64,000 nt of DNA from NCBI GenBank assembly GCA_003116975.1, contig BGKB01000160.1:62001-126000 (forward strand). Direction: 5' to 3'. A program made the position numbers and the translations under genes. The notes under the pieces were generated by a model. It was given only the letters and a program-made list of their open reading frames with translations, did no database searches and was not told where the DNA came from. This document shows, piece after piece, positions 10,940 to 20,900 of this stretch (the stretch's first letter is position 1; each line of letters opens with the position of its first letter). This stretch comes from Aurantiochytrium sp. KH105 (taxonomy: Eukaryota > Sar > Bigyra > Thraustochytrida > Thraustochytriidae).

Positions 10940-10952
10940 ATACCAAGAAACG

Positions 10953-13900
10953 ATGGCCACCGCCCAGACCTTGCTCGGCGTGGACCTCGTGATGCGCAAA
11001 GCGATCGACCAACGCAGCGAGGTCGGCGAAGAACTCACCCGTCGCGCTAGCTGGAAAGCGCTGACCCAGCAAATGGCCCACGAAGAGCAACGGCGCAGCG
11101 TGGAGGACCAGGCCGATGCCGTGCGCGTTGAGCTGCAGCGCAAGTCGAGCTTCAAGGCCGCCTCGCGCATGTACAAGGAGGAGCAGCAGCGCCAAGTCGT
11201 TCTGGCCATGGCCTCGGATGTGCTCAGCGAGCTTGAACGCCGCGCGAACGCCGCTGTCGCTGACGAGGCCATGCGCAAGGAGCGCGCGCGTCGTATTGAT
11301 CAAGAGGCCGCTCGCCAGCGCGCCGAGATGGCGGAGCGTCTCGCGAACCAGAGCCGTGCCGACGTAGACTCTGACGCCGAGAAGAAGCGCCGCACCGACG
11401 CCGGCCTGCCCACCGAGGAAGCGGCTTTCGCCCGCCTTTCTTGGTTTGCGAACGAGGTCGCGCGCGCGATCAATAAGACAAAGGCTGTGCAAAGTGCAGA
11501 CGCCGAGCGCGAGCGCCGCATCTTTGACGAGCTGCGCCTTCAGGTCGCGAGCGACCTTGAGCGCAAGCTTCATGCGCGGACCGCAGACGCAACTTCCGAG
11601 CAGGAACGTCAGCGTCGTGTCGCCGACAGCCGCAAGCTTGAAGTCCTTGGCGAGCTCTCGCGTTTTTCAAACCGCAAGCTCGTCTGCAAGCTCGCACTTG
11701 CAGAGCAGAAGCGCCGTGTGGCGGCAGACGAGGACTTCCCCTTTGGACGCGACACGTCCCCGCGGAGCAATCTCCTTCGCAAGGTCCGCTCGTACCACAG
11801 TCATCGTGTGACCCTCAAGGCCGAGGAGGAGGCGCGTCAGGAGTACGCGTGGGCTGACCTGCAAAGCCGTGTGGCGCAGGAGGTTTGCTTCCGCGTCAAC
11901 AAGGCAACGGCGCTCGCTGAGGAGGAAGCGGAACGCATCGAGCGATCGACGCGCGCGACCTTTGACGACTACGTCGTGCCCACGATCGCGTCGCGCGGAC
12001 GTTTCCAAGACATTCTTGAGCAAGTACGTGCCGCTCAGGCCGATCTCGTTGCGGCTATGCCAGAGACCATGAAACGCCGCGCGCAGGATCCGAATGTGAG
12101 CTCCCTCGTTGAGCAGCTCACGCGCGTCGGCAATCAGCGCCTCGCTTGCCGTCTCGCGGATGAAGAGAAGACCCGTCGAACCGCCGAGACCACCAAGCTT
12201 GACGTGCTCGTCGACCTCGTACGCGCCGTCGCGCGCCGCACAGCTTCGCACGAGATCGCTCTCGAGGCTTCTCGCGCCTCGCACGCGCGCAGCTTCGCGC
12301 TGGTCTGCGAGCAGGCGGCTGCAAAGGTGCGGCGCTGCGAACTACGTGCGAGTCTCGAGCAGGAGCAGGAGCAGCAGCAGCAAGGCCAGGCCGCCCAGCC
12401 CGGACGCGGAGCGCAAGATCCTCTTGCAGATGTCCTCGCCGATGTCGAGCGTCTGGGCGCGCGTCGCGCTGTCGCGGCAGCGGTCAAGGAAGAGCAGCTG
12501 CGGCGCACACAGTTCGCCCTGGGAGAGGATGTCTTCGCTGGTGTGGTGCGCGCCGTGAACCAGCGCGAGGCCGCGCGCGCTTGCGACCTCGAACAGCACC
12601 AGCGCGTCGCGCGCCTCAAAGGTCAAGACGTCCTCGTGGAGCTCGAGCGCCGCGTGCGTGGCGCACTTGCTGCCGCGCAAGCCGAAGTGGAGCGCGCCGA
12701 GCGTGAGGCCGCAATGAGTGAAGAGCGCGTCCGCCGCGCAAACTCGGCCCCTTTGTTGGCCATGCTCGAAGAGCTTCGGCGCGAGCGCACGCGCCAGGAG
12801 GTTCTTCGCAGCATGGACGAGGAGAAGGAGGCTCGCGTCACGCAGGGGCGTCTTGCAACCGTGGTCGGAGACCTTGAGCGCTACCTGAACCGTCTGCGCG
12901 CAATCAATGAGGCCGAGATGGAGAGATCCCGCCGTGTGGCACAGATCAAGACCCGCGCCGTCCTCGACGAGCTCGAGCGCTTCAACAATCGTGTGCTCGC
13001 AGCCGACCAGGCGCGTCAGGAGCAGGCTCGCCGAATCCGCGACATGGATGTGGAGCGCAATCGCCGCAACTCGTTTCGGCATTTGTACGAGATCTTGGAG
13101 CAAATTGAGCGAAAGTATGCCCAGCTTCAGGCCATTCGCGAGGCCGAGCTCGAGCGCGAGCGGCGCGTGGCGGAAGAAGCTTTTTCGCAGGTGCTCGAGG
13201 AGCTCGTCCGTAGATTTTGCCAAAAGAACGCCGACGCCGCAATGGACGCCGAGCGTGTTCTTCGGATCTCGCAAGAGAAGTTGCGCGCCTTGAACGAAGA
13301 GTTCGCACGCCGTGTCAATGCGCAAGCTGTCGATCGTGCCGCGGACCTTGAGCGTCTCGAGCGCCTCGAGCGGCTTGCGTGCGATCCCACGGTCCTGTTG
13401 GACCTCTCTGTCTCGCAGCTGCCCCGTACTCTCGAGGAGCTTCGTCGCAAGGCGTCCTGGAAGGCGGCCAAGCAAGCGTATGAGCAAGAACAAGCCGTGG
13501 CGATCACCATTGATCGTGGCGTCGCTGTGCGCGAGGAGCTCTTGCGTCGGGCTGCTCTTCAAGAGGTCAAGGGTGCGATCGAGCAAGAGAGCCAGCGTCT
13601 GCACCATGTCTCGCTTCAGCAGCTCGTGCTCGAGGAAATGTTGCGCGAGCAACGCGCCAAGGGCGCGCGCCTCGCCATTGAAGCCGAGCGTGCAAATCGC
13701 ACGAGCAACGCAGCCTCGGACGCCATCCGATTTGCCCGTCTCGCAGGTACATTTCAGCCTCAGATCCCTCAAGCTGCTCGCGCTGTGCAGAACGCGAAAG
13801 CATCGTCGCCCCACCCAACTTCGACTGTGGGCGAGGCGAAACCGGCTTCGACTGCTGCAGCGGTGGCGGCGCCCATTCCCGAGCGCCGCGCCCAGGTGGA

Positions 13901-14807
13901 CGGCCTCGGCGATTTTGATCAGGAGCGCGCTGCGCGAGTTGTGAATGGATACTTGGCCAGCCAGCTTTGCGATGAAGAGCAAGCGCGTCGTGTCTCGCAG
14001 GAGCAGCGCGAAATCTGTCTGGAGAAGCTTCAGCGCAAGCGCGCCCAGCTGGAGATCGCACATGCGGTCGAGATGGAGCGTCTCGCCCATTTGCATCAGG
14101 AGCAGATTGAGCAAGAGGACCTCGACGACGAACGCCGAAGCAACCGTGAATGGGCCAGCTTCGTGAGCGAGGAGGAGCGCCGCCGCCGCGTGATGGAGGC
14201 AGACCTCGGTGTCACCAACCGTAGACCTCGCCCCACGCACCTGGAAGCGGTGCTTTCCGCAGACTGTGAGCTCTTTGACTTTTTGCTGGTCGACGATGCT
14301 GAAACGTCGCTTCAAGACGCCGAGTGGTCCGAGCTCTCTAACAACCTCTGCGTCTCGCCGCGCATGGTCCGCCTCGAAAACATCATTTCGGCAAATATGC
14401 GTTCCACACTCGAGTTTTATCAGGAGCAGCAGCGTCGTCGTATCGAGGGCAAGGAAGTTGAGCTCGCCAATGAGCGCGACCGTGCATGTAATCAGCGCCG
14501 AGCCAAGCATGATCAGGATCTCGAGGGAGCTCGTCGCACGCAGCTCCGCGCTCTGGAAGAAGCTTTGGGTCGAGTGGAACGCGCCCATGCCGTGAACGAG
14601 GCGTGCGCAATGGCCGACTTTGAGCGCCAGCGACGTGTGCTCGAGCACACGCGAGCTGAGCGAATCTCTGCGGACACAAAGCGTATCAACCAGAACAAAG
14701 CAATCCAAGAGATGGAGCTGGAGCGCCTTCGTCGCATTGATGAGAACGCTCGATTCCGTGATGCCTTGCAGCTGGCTGCAGCCACGTCGACGGAAGCCCA
14801 CTTTTAA
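10953..14807 (+). CDS. Repetitive coiled-coil protein made of ~33-residue helical units
   Basis: A 1,284-residue protein, almost all Arg/Glu/Ala-rich helix. The ATG sits in AAACGATGG and ends a repeat-rich leader. Seen: a recurring unit roughly [VI]-L-x-E-L-E-R, about ten variable positions, then A-x-x-x-E-x-E-R-x-R-R-V-A. Aligning neighbouring units by hand (for example VVGDLERY to VLDELERF, and YEILEQIERK to VLEELVRR) gives spacings of 33 residues. Spacing is regular at residues ~560-880 and looser elsewhere. A less repetitive Ala/Pro-rich stretch lies near residues 930-980. Known: 33 residues equals three 11-residue hendecads, a pattern found in long, weakly twisted coiled coils. Inferred: a filament or striated-fibre structural protein. 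It resembles trichohyalin-type proteins only in composition, and I do not recognise a family. Its head-to-head position with the Sfi1-like gene suggests, but does not prove, a shared role. Confidence 0.85.
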   Translation: MATAQTLLGVDLVMRKAIDQRSEVGEELTRRASWKALTQQMAHEEQRRSVEDQADAVRVELQRKSSFKAASRMYKEEQQRQVVLAMASDVLSELERRANAAVADEAMRKERARRIDQEAARQRAEMAERLANQSRADVDSDAEKKRRTDAGLPTEEAAFARLSWFANEVARAINKTKAVQSADAERERRIFDELRLQVASDLERKLHARTADATSEQERQRRVADSRKLEVLGELSRFSNRKLVCKLALAEQKRRVAADEDFPFGRDTSPRSNLLRKVRSYHSHRVTLKAEEEARQEYAWADLQSRVAQEVCFRVNKATALAEEEAERIERSTRATFDDYVVPTIASRGRFQDILEQVRAAQADLVAAMPETMKRRAQDPNVSSLVEQLTRVGNQRLACRLADEEKTRRTAETTKLDVLVDLVRAVARRTASHEIALEASRASHARSFALVCEQAAAKVRRCELRASLEQEQEQQQQGQAAQPGRGAQDPLADVLADVERLGARRAVAAAVKEEQLRRTQFALGEDVFAGVVRAVNQREAARACDLEQHQRVARLKGQDVLVELERRVRGALAAAQAEVERAEREAAMSEERVRRANSAPLLAMLEELRRERTRQEVLRSMDEEKEARVTQGRLATVVGDLERYLNRLRAINEAEMERSRRVAQIKTRAVLDELERFNNRVLAADQARQEQARRIRDMDVERNRRNSFRHLYEILEQIERKYAQLQAIREAELERERRVAEEAFSQVLEELVRRFCQKNADAAMDAERVLRISQEKLRALNEEFARRVNAQAVDRAADLERLERLERLACDPTVLLDLSVSQLPRTLEELRRKASWKAAKQAYEQEQAVAITIDRGVAVREELLRRAALQEVKGAIEQESQRLHHVSLQQLVLEEMLREQRAKGARLAIEAERANRTSNAASDAIRFARLAGTFQPQIPQAARAVQNAKASSPHPTSTVGEAKPASTAAAVAAPIPERRAQVDGLGDFDQERAARVVNGYLASQLCDEEQARRVSQEQREICLEKLQRKRAQLEIAHAVEMERLAHLHQEQIEQEDLDDERRSNREWASFVSEEERRRRVMEADLGVTNRRPRPTHLEAVLSADCELFDFLLVDDAETSLQDAEWSELSNNLCVSPRMVRLENIISANMRSTLEFYQEQQRRRIEGKEVELANERDRACNQRRAKHDQDLEGARRTQLRALEEALGRVERAHAVNEACAMADFERQRRVLEHTRAERISADTKRINQNKAIQEMELERLRRIDENARFRDALQLAAATSTEAHF

Positions 14808-14958
14808 GGTACTACACACCAAGCATAGATTGAACTCGAATCGATCGATCCGATCAAGATCGTGAAATCTGATAACACAACATAATATCTCTAAAGATTG
14901 CGTGAGCTCAAGGCCCTCTAAACATGTAAAATTCAGTTGCGTGCTCGCGTCACAAGCT

Positions 14959-17900
14959 TCACAAAGACGGTTGGGGTGACGGCGGACGCACATCAGTCAC
15001 ATCAATGTACGCCACCGCCGCGTTCGAGCCCTTGCGGCGAGAGATAGTGCCAAAATCTCCGTCGTCCGGGCCGTGACGCTCACCAGTCCCAGCACCCATG
15101 CTGTCATCTTCCTCACAGGTGTCCTCAGTAAATCCAGTATCGCCGCGGCTTCGCTTGAGCCCGTCTGCAAACCCAGCAGAGGAAAGAACTTGCTCAAAAG
15201 TGACCTCACGAGCATCCCAGTCGCGCAAGGTCGCCTCGCGGCTCTCCTCATCGAGGTCCTGTCGCGTCATGACCTCGTCTTGCAAGAGCTCCATCCATTT
15301 TGAGCGATTGGCTGCAACCTGAATGCATGGATCCGAGGAGTTCGGGAGGAGGGTTGACATTGCGAAAAACAGTGGCGCGACGATAAAGTCGATAAAGTTG
15401 ATGGACATTTCCGCCTGGTGCGTCGTCTCGCGATCCATGTTGGGGGAAACCTCCCAGCCGTTTGCGCGCTCCAGGTCGCCTTGAGCATAAAACTCTTCGC
15501 AAATGAGGTCCTGCCAGCGCTTCGATATGTCCCAGGATCGCGTCGGATTGCTAATGTCTGCGCAGTGCAAAATGGACTTGGCCACGAGACCGCGTTCTTC
15601 CTCGTTCATCGACGTGGTTGGGTCGTCAAGGTGCCGCACGATGCAGTCCCGAAGCTCGCCGGTCAGGTCAAAATGACACGTCATGTCTGTCGCAAGAATG
15701 CACTCCAGCACGATTTGCCGAATATCGCTGGCCTCGGTCTCGTTCATATTGCGCAAAATATTGGACGAGTCATCCTGCAAAATGCCAAAGGCGCAAGCGC
15801 AATGGTGGCTCTCCAACACAGACCGGCCCTCGTACATTTTGGCCAGCTTGGTCTCCGCCTTGACTTGGAAGGCGTTGTTCAAACCCGGGTGCTCCAGGTC
15901 GTGACAGAACGCAGCAATCATGAGTCCAAAAGCTTGTACCTCATCAAGAAAGGTAACTCCTTGCATGGAAGTGAGCATGACAAATGTCGCTTGCAGCACA
16001 TCGCAAGCGTGGTCAAAGTTGTGGTAGGGCGTATTGTGCATGGACATTGCGCTCTCCACCCGCTCCACAAAGCTAACAAAGCACTCCGTTGGCACCGCAA
16101 ATTGCGTATCGATGGACATGATGCGGAACATGTGCGCCACGAGATAGGTCCGAAAATTTGTCGGCACGAGACTCAGATCAAAGAACCACGACGAAGGATC
16201 GAGCAGGCGAGGATCGCTGATCTTCTCTTTCCCGACAAACTTGCCGTATCGCGAGATCATGCTATTCCAAGACTCTGCCTTCTTCTTGCGGCGCCTGGGC
16301 TGTTTTTTCTTCTTCCGCGCCGCAGCCGCCGCTGCAACAGCGGCCATGGTTGCGGTCGTGGAAAAAACCAAGCTTCCGCTCCTCCCGCCAAAGATGCCCC
16401 CATCACCGCCAGCTCCGGCCCCGTTGCTGGCAAGGGTAGAGGAGCTTGTCGAGCGTTGAAAGACGGCATTCGGCACCGCACTTCGGCCCTTCCCATCATC
16501 CTCGAGACGCCGGCCAATGGCCGCACGAGCAACCTCGAGCGCCTGGGTGCGCAACTCGTCAAGGTACGTGACGAGAGGCATACGATCCGAGGCCTCGTGG
16601 CTCTCGGGATCACTGTAGATGCCCACCTCAGTCATCGGAGAGACTCCCTTGTTCATCCGTGACAAAACAGCAGCAAGTGACACAGGTCCCATCGGCGTCG
16701 CGGTCTCCTCATCGACATAATCGAGAGGTCGCCCGCATGCCTGCACGTAGGCATTTGCGAGAAACTCGAGCGAGGTCGCGCTTTCTTCCTGCTCAGCGAG
16801 ATCCCCCGAGGCCGACGGCGCGCTCGCCATCGAGAACCGCCTCACGGCTTCCCCGAGCGCATCATCGTCGCCATCCGGACGCACTTCGGCACGAGTAAAT
16901 TGAGATCCAAGCCACTTACGAGACTTCTCGTCGAGGCTGACGGGACTTACGAGCTCGGCAAAGGAGCGCGTGAGCAAGAGGCGCTTCAGCACTCCCAGCA
17001 GATCGCGCTCGCCGCGATTTCGTGCTGCTTTTGCCACGAATTCGAGGTGTGCAAGGGGCGAGACGAGGGCCCCCTTGTTGCTAGCTCCGGATTCAGAGAC
17101 CAGCGTGGCACGGCGCGACTTCTGGGTGGCAGTCGATATCATGCGCGGTCGCGAGATCTGCATCGATGTGCTCCTCTTCTCGCCTGGTGCCAAGGTCCCA
17201 TTCAGAGCGAGTGGCTCCAAGGGTGGTCCAGTGCCTCGGGACTTCTTCTTCTTGTTCTGAGGCCGCTGAAGAGTCGTTCCACGCCCGCTACCCGTGGTGT
17301 CGGCAAAGCTCCCGCCTTGTCGGCCAGTCTCCGAGCGCACGTTCAGTTCCATGTTCTCTTGAAAGACGATATCCGCGAGCTCGCGCTGCTGTTCGAGATT
17401 GTGGTCGCGACTTGGTTCTCCCAGGGAAATGCTTTCTTGCATGGTTGCAATCTCGGTCTCGTCCTCGCCAGTAATCACGAGCTCGAGCCCGACGCTGAGC
17501 GTGGCGTTCTGCGCTTTCAGATCGCCATACGGTTCTATAACGTCGAGGTCAAGTGAAAGCTTCGACGCGCTGTCGCGACGAATGTAAACGTCCGCGAGCT
17601 GAACGGAACAGTAACCTACCATCATGTCAAAGCCGAGAGCACTGTCGAGCTGCCGCCAGAGCACAATTTCTAGCGAGGCATTCCTCTCCGGCTGATTCCT
17701 CCAGTCCACCAAAAATTCGGGTGCCAGCTTGAAAAGAAACGACTCGTTGAACTCGAGCAGTTCAGAATGCGTCGGAGCAGTCAACATGGTCTGCTTACGA
17801 ACAAAGCGCACGCCGTTGTGTAGACGGATAAAAGCCGAAGCATAAATCTCCGTCGAATGATTGTTCGGCGACGACAAATGTTTGGTAGGACCGCGCGGCG

Positions 17901-20900
17901 TCCTCGAGGAAGAGAACTGCTCATGCGATGCACCAGGCCCAGCGGAACGCAACGTGACGACAATGCCCGTATCCCCATCATTGAGAAGCGAGGCAAAATT
18001 CAAGATGGTCCGGCGACGGACAGGGAGAAGGTCCCGTGAACTGTTTGACGAATTCGCGCCTTCAAAGAAACGAGTTCCGAGCTTGTGCCGATTCAACGTC
18101 ATGGACACGCGCGAAAACCATCGCCGCGTCTCACCAGGGTCGGAGTCGGCAAACGTAAAGTCGCGCATGGAGTAGTGCAGCTCTCCTCGACGAGACCATT
18201 CGTCGGCAATGATCCGAAAGGCCAAGGTGTGCGTGCGCTCTGCGGGGTCTTCGAAGAGTTCCACGGACGCCTCGTTCAGGTAAATCACCACATGCGCATC
18301 GCTCTCGGCCATGCGACGAGGATCGCGCTTCTTGAAGATAAGAATGGAGTCTGCATGCAAAACGACGTAGCGTTCCTTCCAGTCCGAGAAGATCTTGTTG
18401 CTCGGTGGATTCTTCTTCTTGATCGAGAGAGGACCCTCCTTTTCAATACGCACCTGCTGTGGGTCACCCGCATTTGTCGGCACACGCATCGACACGGGAC
18501 GCTTCGGAAGAGCGCTGTCTTCGGCCTGAAGCTTTTCGAGCTCAAGAGCCGCTTTAAACTGCGACCGTGCGCGCGTGATGCTGGCTGCGAGGGAGATCTT
18601 GTGCTTCTTGAGCAACCGATGGCGGAGTGTACTCACCAAAAGCATGTCAGCGAATCTGTAGACATACTCGTCATTGTAGGCATTGGCACGAACCTTGTGA
18701 AAAATGCCGTGCTGGTCTGCAAGGTTCTCGCATGCGGCCTTGACGAGGTTCTCAGTGAAATCGCGCTTGAGAGAGTTGCGCGGGTAAACATCTTGAATCA
18801 ATCGCAAAGAGAACGTGCTTCCGATCATGCACGCGATGCGGAGAACCATTTGTTCGATCGACCCGAGCCGATCCACGAGCTCGCCTAGCACTCCTGCAGC
18901 AGTGCGTGGGGGTGCCACCTCCGCAGGTGGATAATAGTCAGGAGGGAAGTTGACCCCTTCCATCTCATTTTCGTTGATACCCTGCGCAGGCTGGTCTGGT
19001 GACGAGTTCATCGGATCGTTCGCACTTCGATCGGCCAGAAACGCCGCTTGCTTACTCAGCGCGGCGCGATGAGCTGCATGCATCGTCCACGCTGGCTCGT
19101 CGAGATGCTGCACGGCGACACGCAGAGACGCCGTGTAGAGCTGGCGCGGTGCGTCCGCGCCTTGATTCCGTTTCGAGGGCTTCTTGCTGGTAGTTGGCAG
19201 AGGGGTATAGCGGACGATCTTGGGTCTACGAGCCTCGCGGATTTCGTAGGCAAAGTCGCTGATGAGAAGCGGGTTGTTGTAACAGCGAGATTCGCACATG
19301 CGCCACAAGTCAGGGCTCACGGTCTGAATGTCATCGCCAACGTGCTTGCGAAATATGTCAACAGCCATGTTGCGCGAGAGCGGCCCCATGGACAGCACTT
19401 CAACGCCCTCCACAGCACAGACTTCACGATACTTGACCAGCGCCGCGCGCGTACGTGGTTGGATAAGTCTTGGCTGCAAACCCATGGTCCGGTCCGTGAG
19501 CCCCTCAAAGGATCGCAGGGCCACAACGAGAAGTAATTCGAGCGAGTCGCTGCAGACAAGTTCGGCGAGTCTACGCGCAACGCCCCACGAGTGCTCGTCA
19601 AGACGGAGCGCGTCGTCAATGAGGATGATGAGACCGCCAAATTTGATGACAATCTTGGACACAATGTCACAGATCATATCAGTAAGCACTTCGTTCACAT
19701 GCGCGACGCGTTCCGACTCGGGCATATCGCTCAGGAGCGCGGCGGTTTCTGCCTCATCAAATTCAGTGCCAAGATCGTCGTTAAGCAGACTGGCGTATCC
19801 CGCCAGACTATCATCGAGCGCTCCCGCTAAAATCTGCGTTCGAATTTTGCCTGGGTTCTTGCGGAGCGTCGCAGCCGCGAGATCGCTAGCCTCGTGGAAG
19901 ATCCACTGTAAAATAATGTCGAACCAAACATGGAAGTGGCGCTCCTCATTACGAAACTTTTTGAACTGGTCTGACTCGCCATTGAGCTGAAAAAGGCGCT
20001 CGTACTCTGACGTGGTGTGTTCCCATTGCTCAGAGGAACCCAGGACGGGCACGGCTTCGGGGAGAAAGCCGTATCCAAAGTGCTTGAGCAGGTTCGTCTT
20101 TCCTGACCCAGGCTCGCCCGTGACAATGGCCACTGAGCCCTTGTTGTGCTCGATGAGCTCAATCTTGCGCGCCATGAGTGCCCCAAGCACATAAGAGTTC
20201 GGCGATTGCAGGACAGCGACGTCTTTGCGCGCCACCAGAATCAGCGTCAGAGTGGTGCCGCTACTGACCTCCTCGCAGCTATACAGAGGCGCGGATACGG
20301 AGCCCACAGAGGGAGCTCTGCGCGGGGCATCGGCTCGCTTCAAGTCCTTCGCTGGCCTAATGTCGACAGAGCGCTGCCAAAGAACACCAAAACCAAGAGC
20401 CGTGTTCACGATAGGTTCGAGGTACTTGAGCGGGACGCCTTCACTTGCTTCTGTCGGTGACTTGCCGTTGAGCGCGGCTTCGATACGCGCGGTGTTCGAT
20501 GGCCAAATGTCGAGGTTGAAGACCATTTCCGTGCCCTGAATAATCAAAGCGAGGTGGTCGGACCCGATGCCGTGCTGCAGCATTCCAACAGAATGGCCTC
20601 GTTCGCACGCGTTTGCAAGAAGATCCTTTGTTGTCTCTTGGCCTCCGGATCCTCGGTCGATGGTGGCGACGTGGTACATTTTAGGAGCGCCGATGACAAC
20701 CTGGGCGCAAGTCTCGTCGTACTCCGGGTCGCTCGGACCGCCAGTCGACACGTGTGCCGTATTTGCGACCTCGTTATAAAAAATGAGGCTCTTCCTGCGC
20801 AGACCATGCGTCCCCTCGTCGCTGTCCAGGGAATTATACGTTGCGCGATTGGTGCTTGCAGCCGGATTGTTAAACTCAAAATCAGCGTCCTCATCAATCA

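Larger units (their letters stand above)
9567..10952. other. Divergent intergenic spacer, putative bidirectional promoter region
   Basis: This 1.4 kb spacer separates the start codons of the giant Sfi1-like gene (minus) and the 33-residue-repeat protein gene (plus). It holds a duplicated 36-bp unit at 9789-9866, a GGGC run at 10635-10657 and an AAGAC run just before the plus-strand start. Short reading frames here have skewed composition and no recognisable domain. No promoter element could be named. Confidence 0.6.

Noticed and set aside
12342-14993. An 883-codon open frame on the minus strand
   Set aside because: It lies antisense to the 33-residue-repeat gene. The repetitive GAG/CGC/GCC codons of that gene leave few stops in this antisense frame, and its product has no domain.
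15418-16662. A 414-codon plus-strand frame
   Set aside because: Antisense to the phosphodiesterase domain, whose motifs clearly fix the coding strand as minus.
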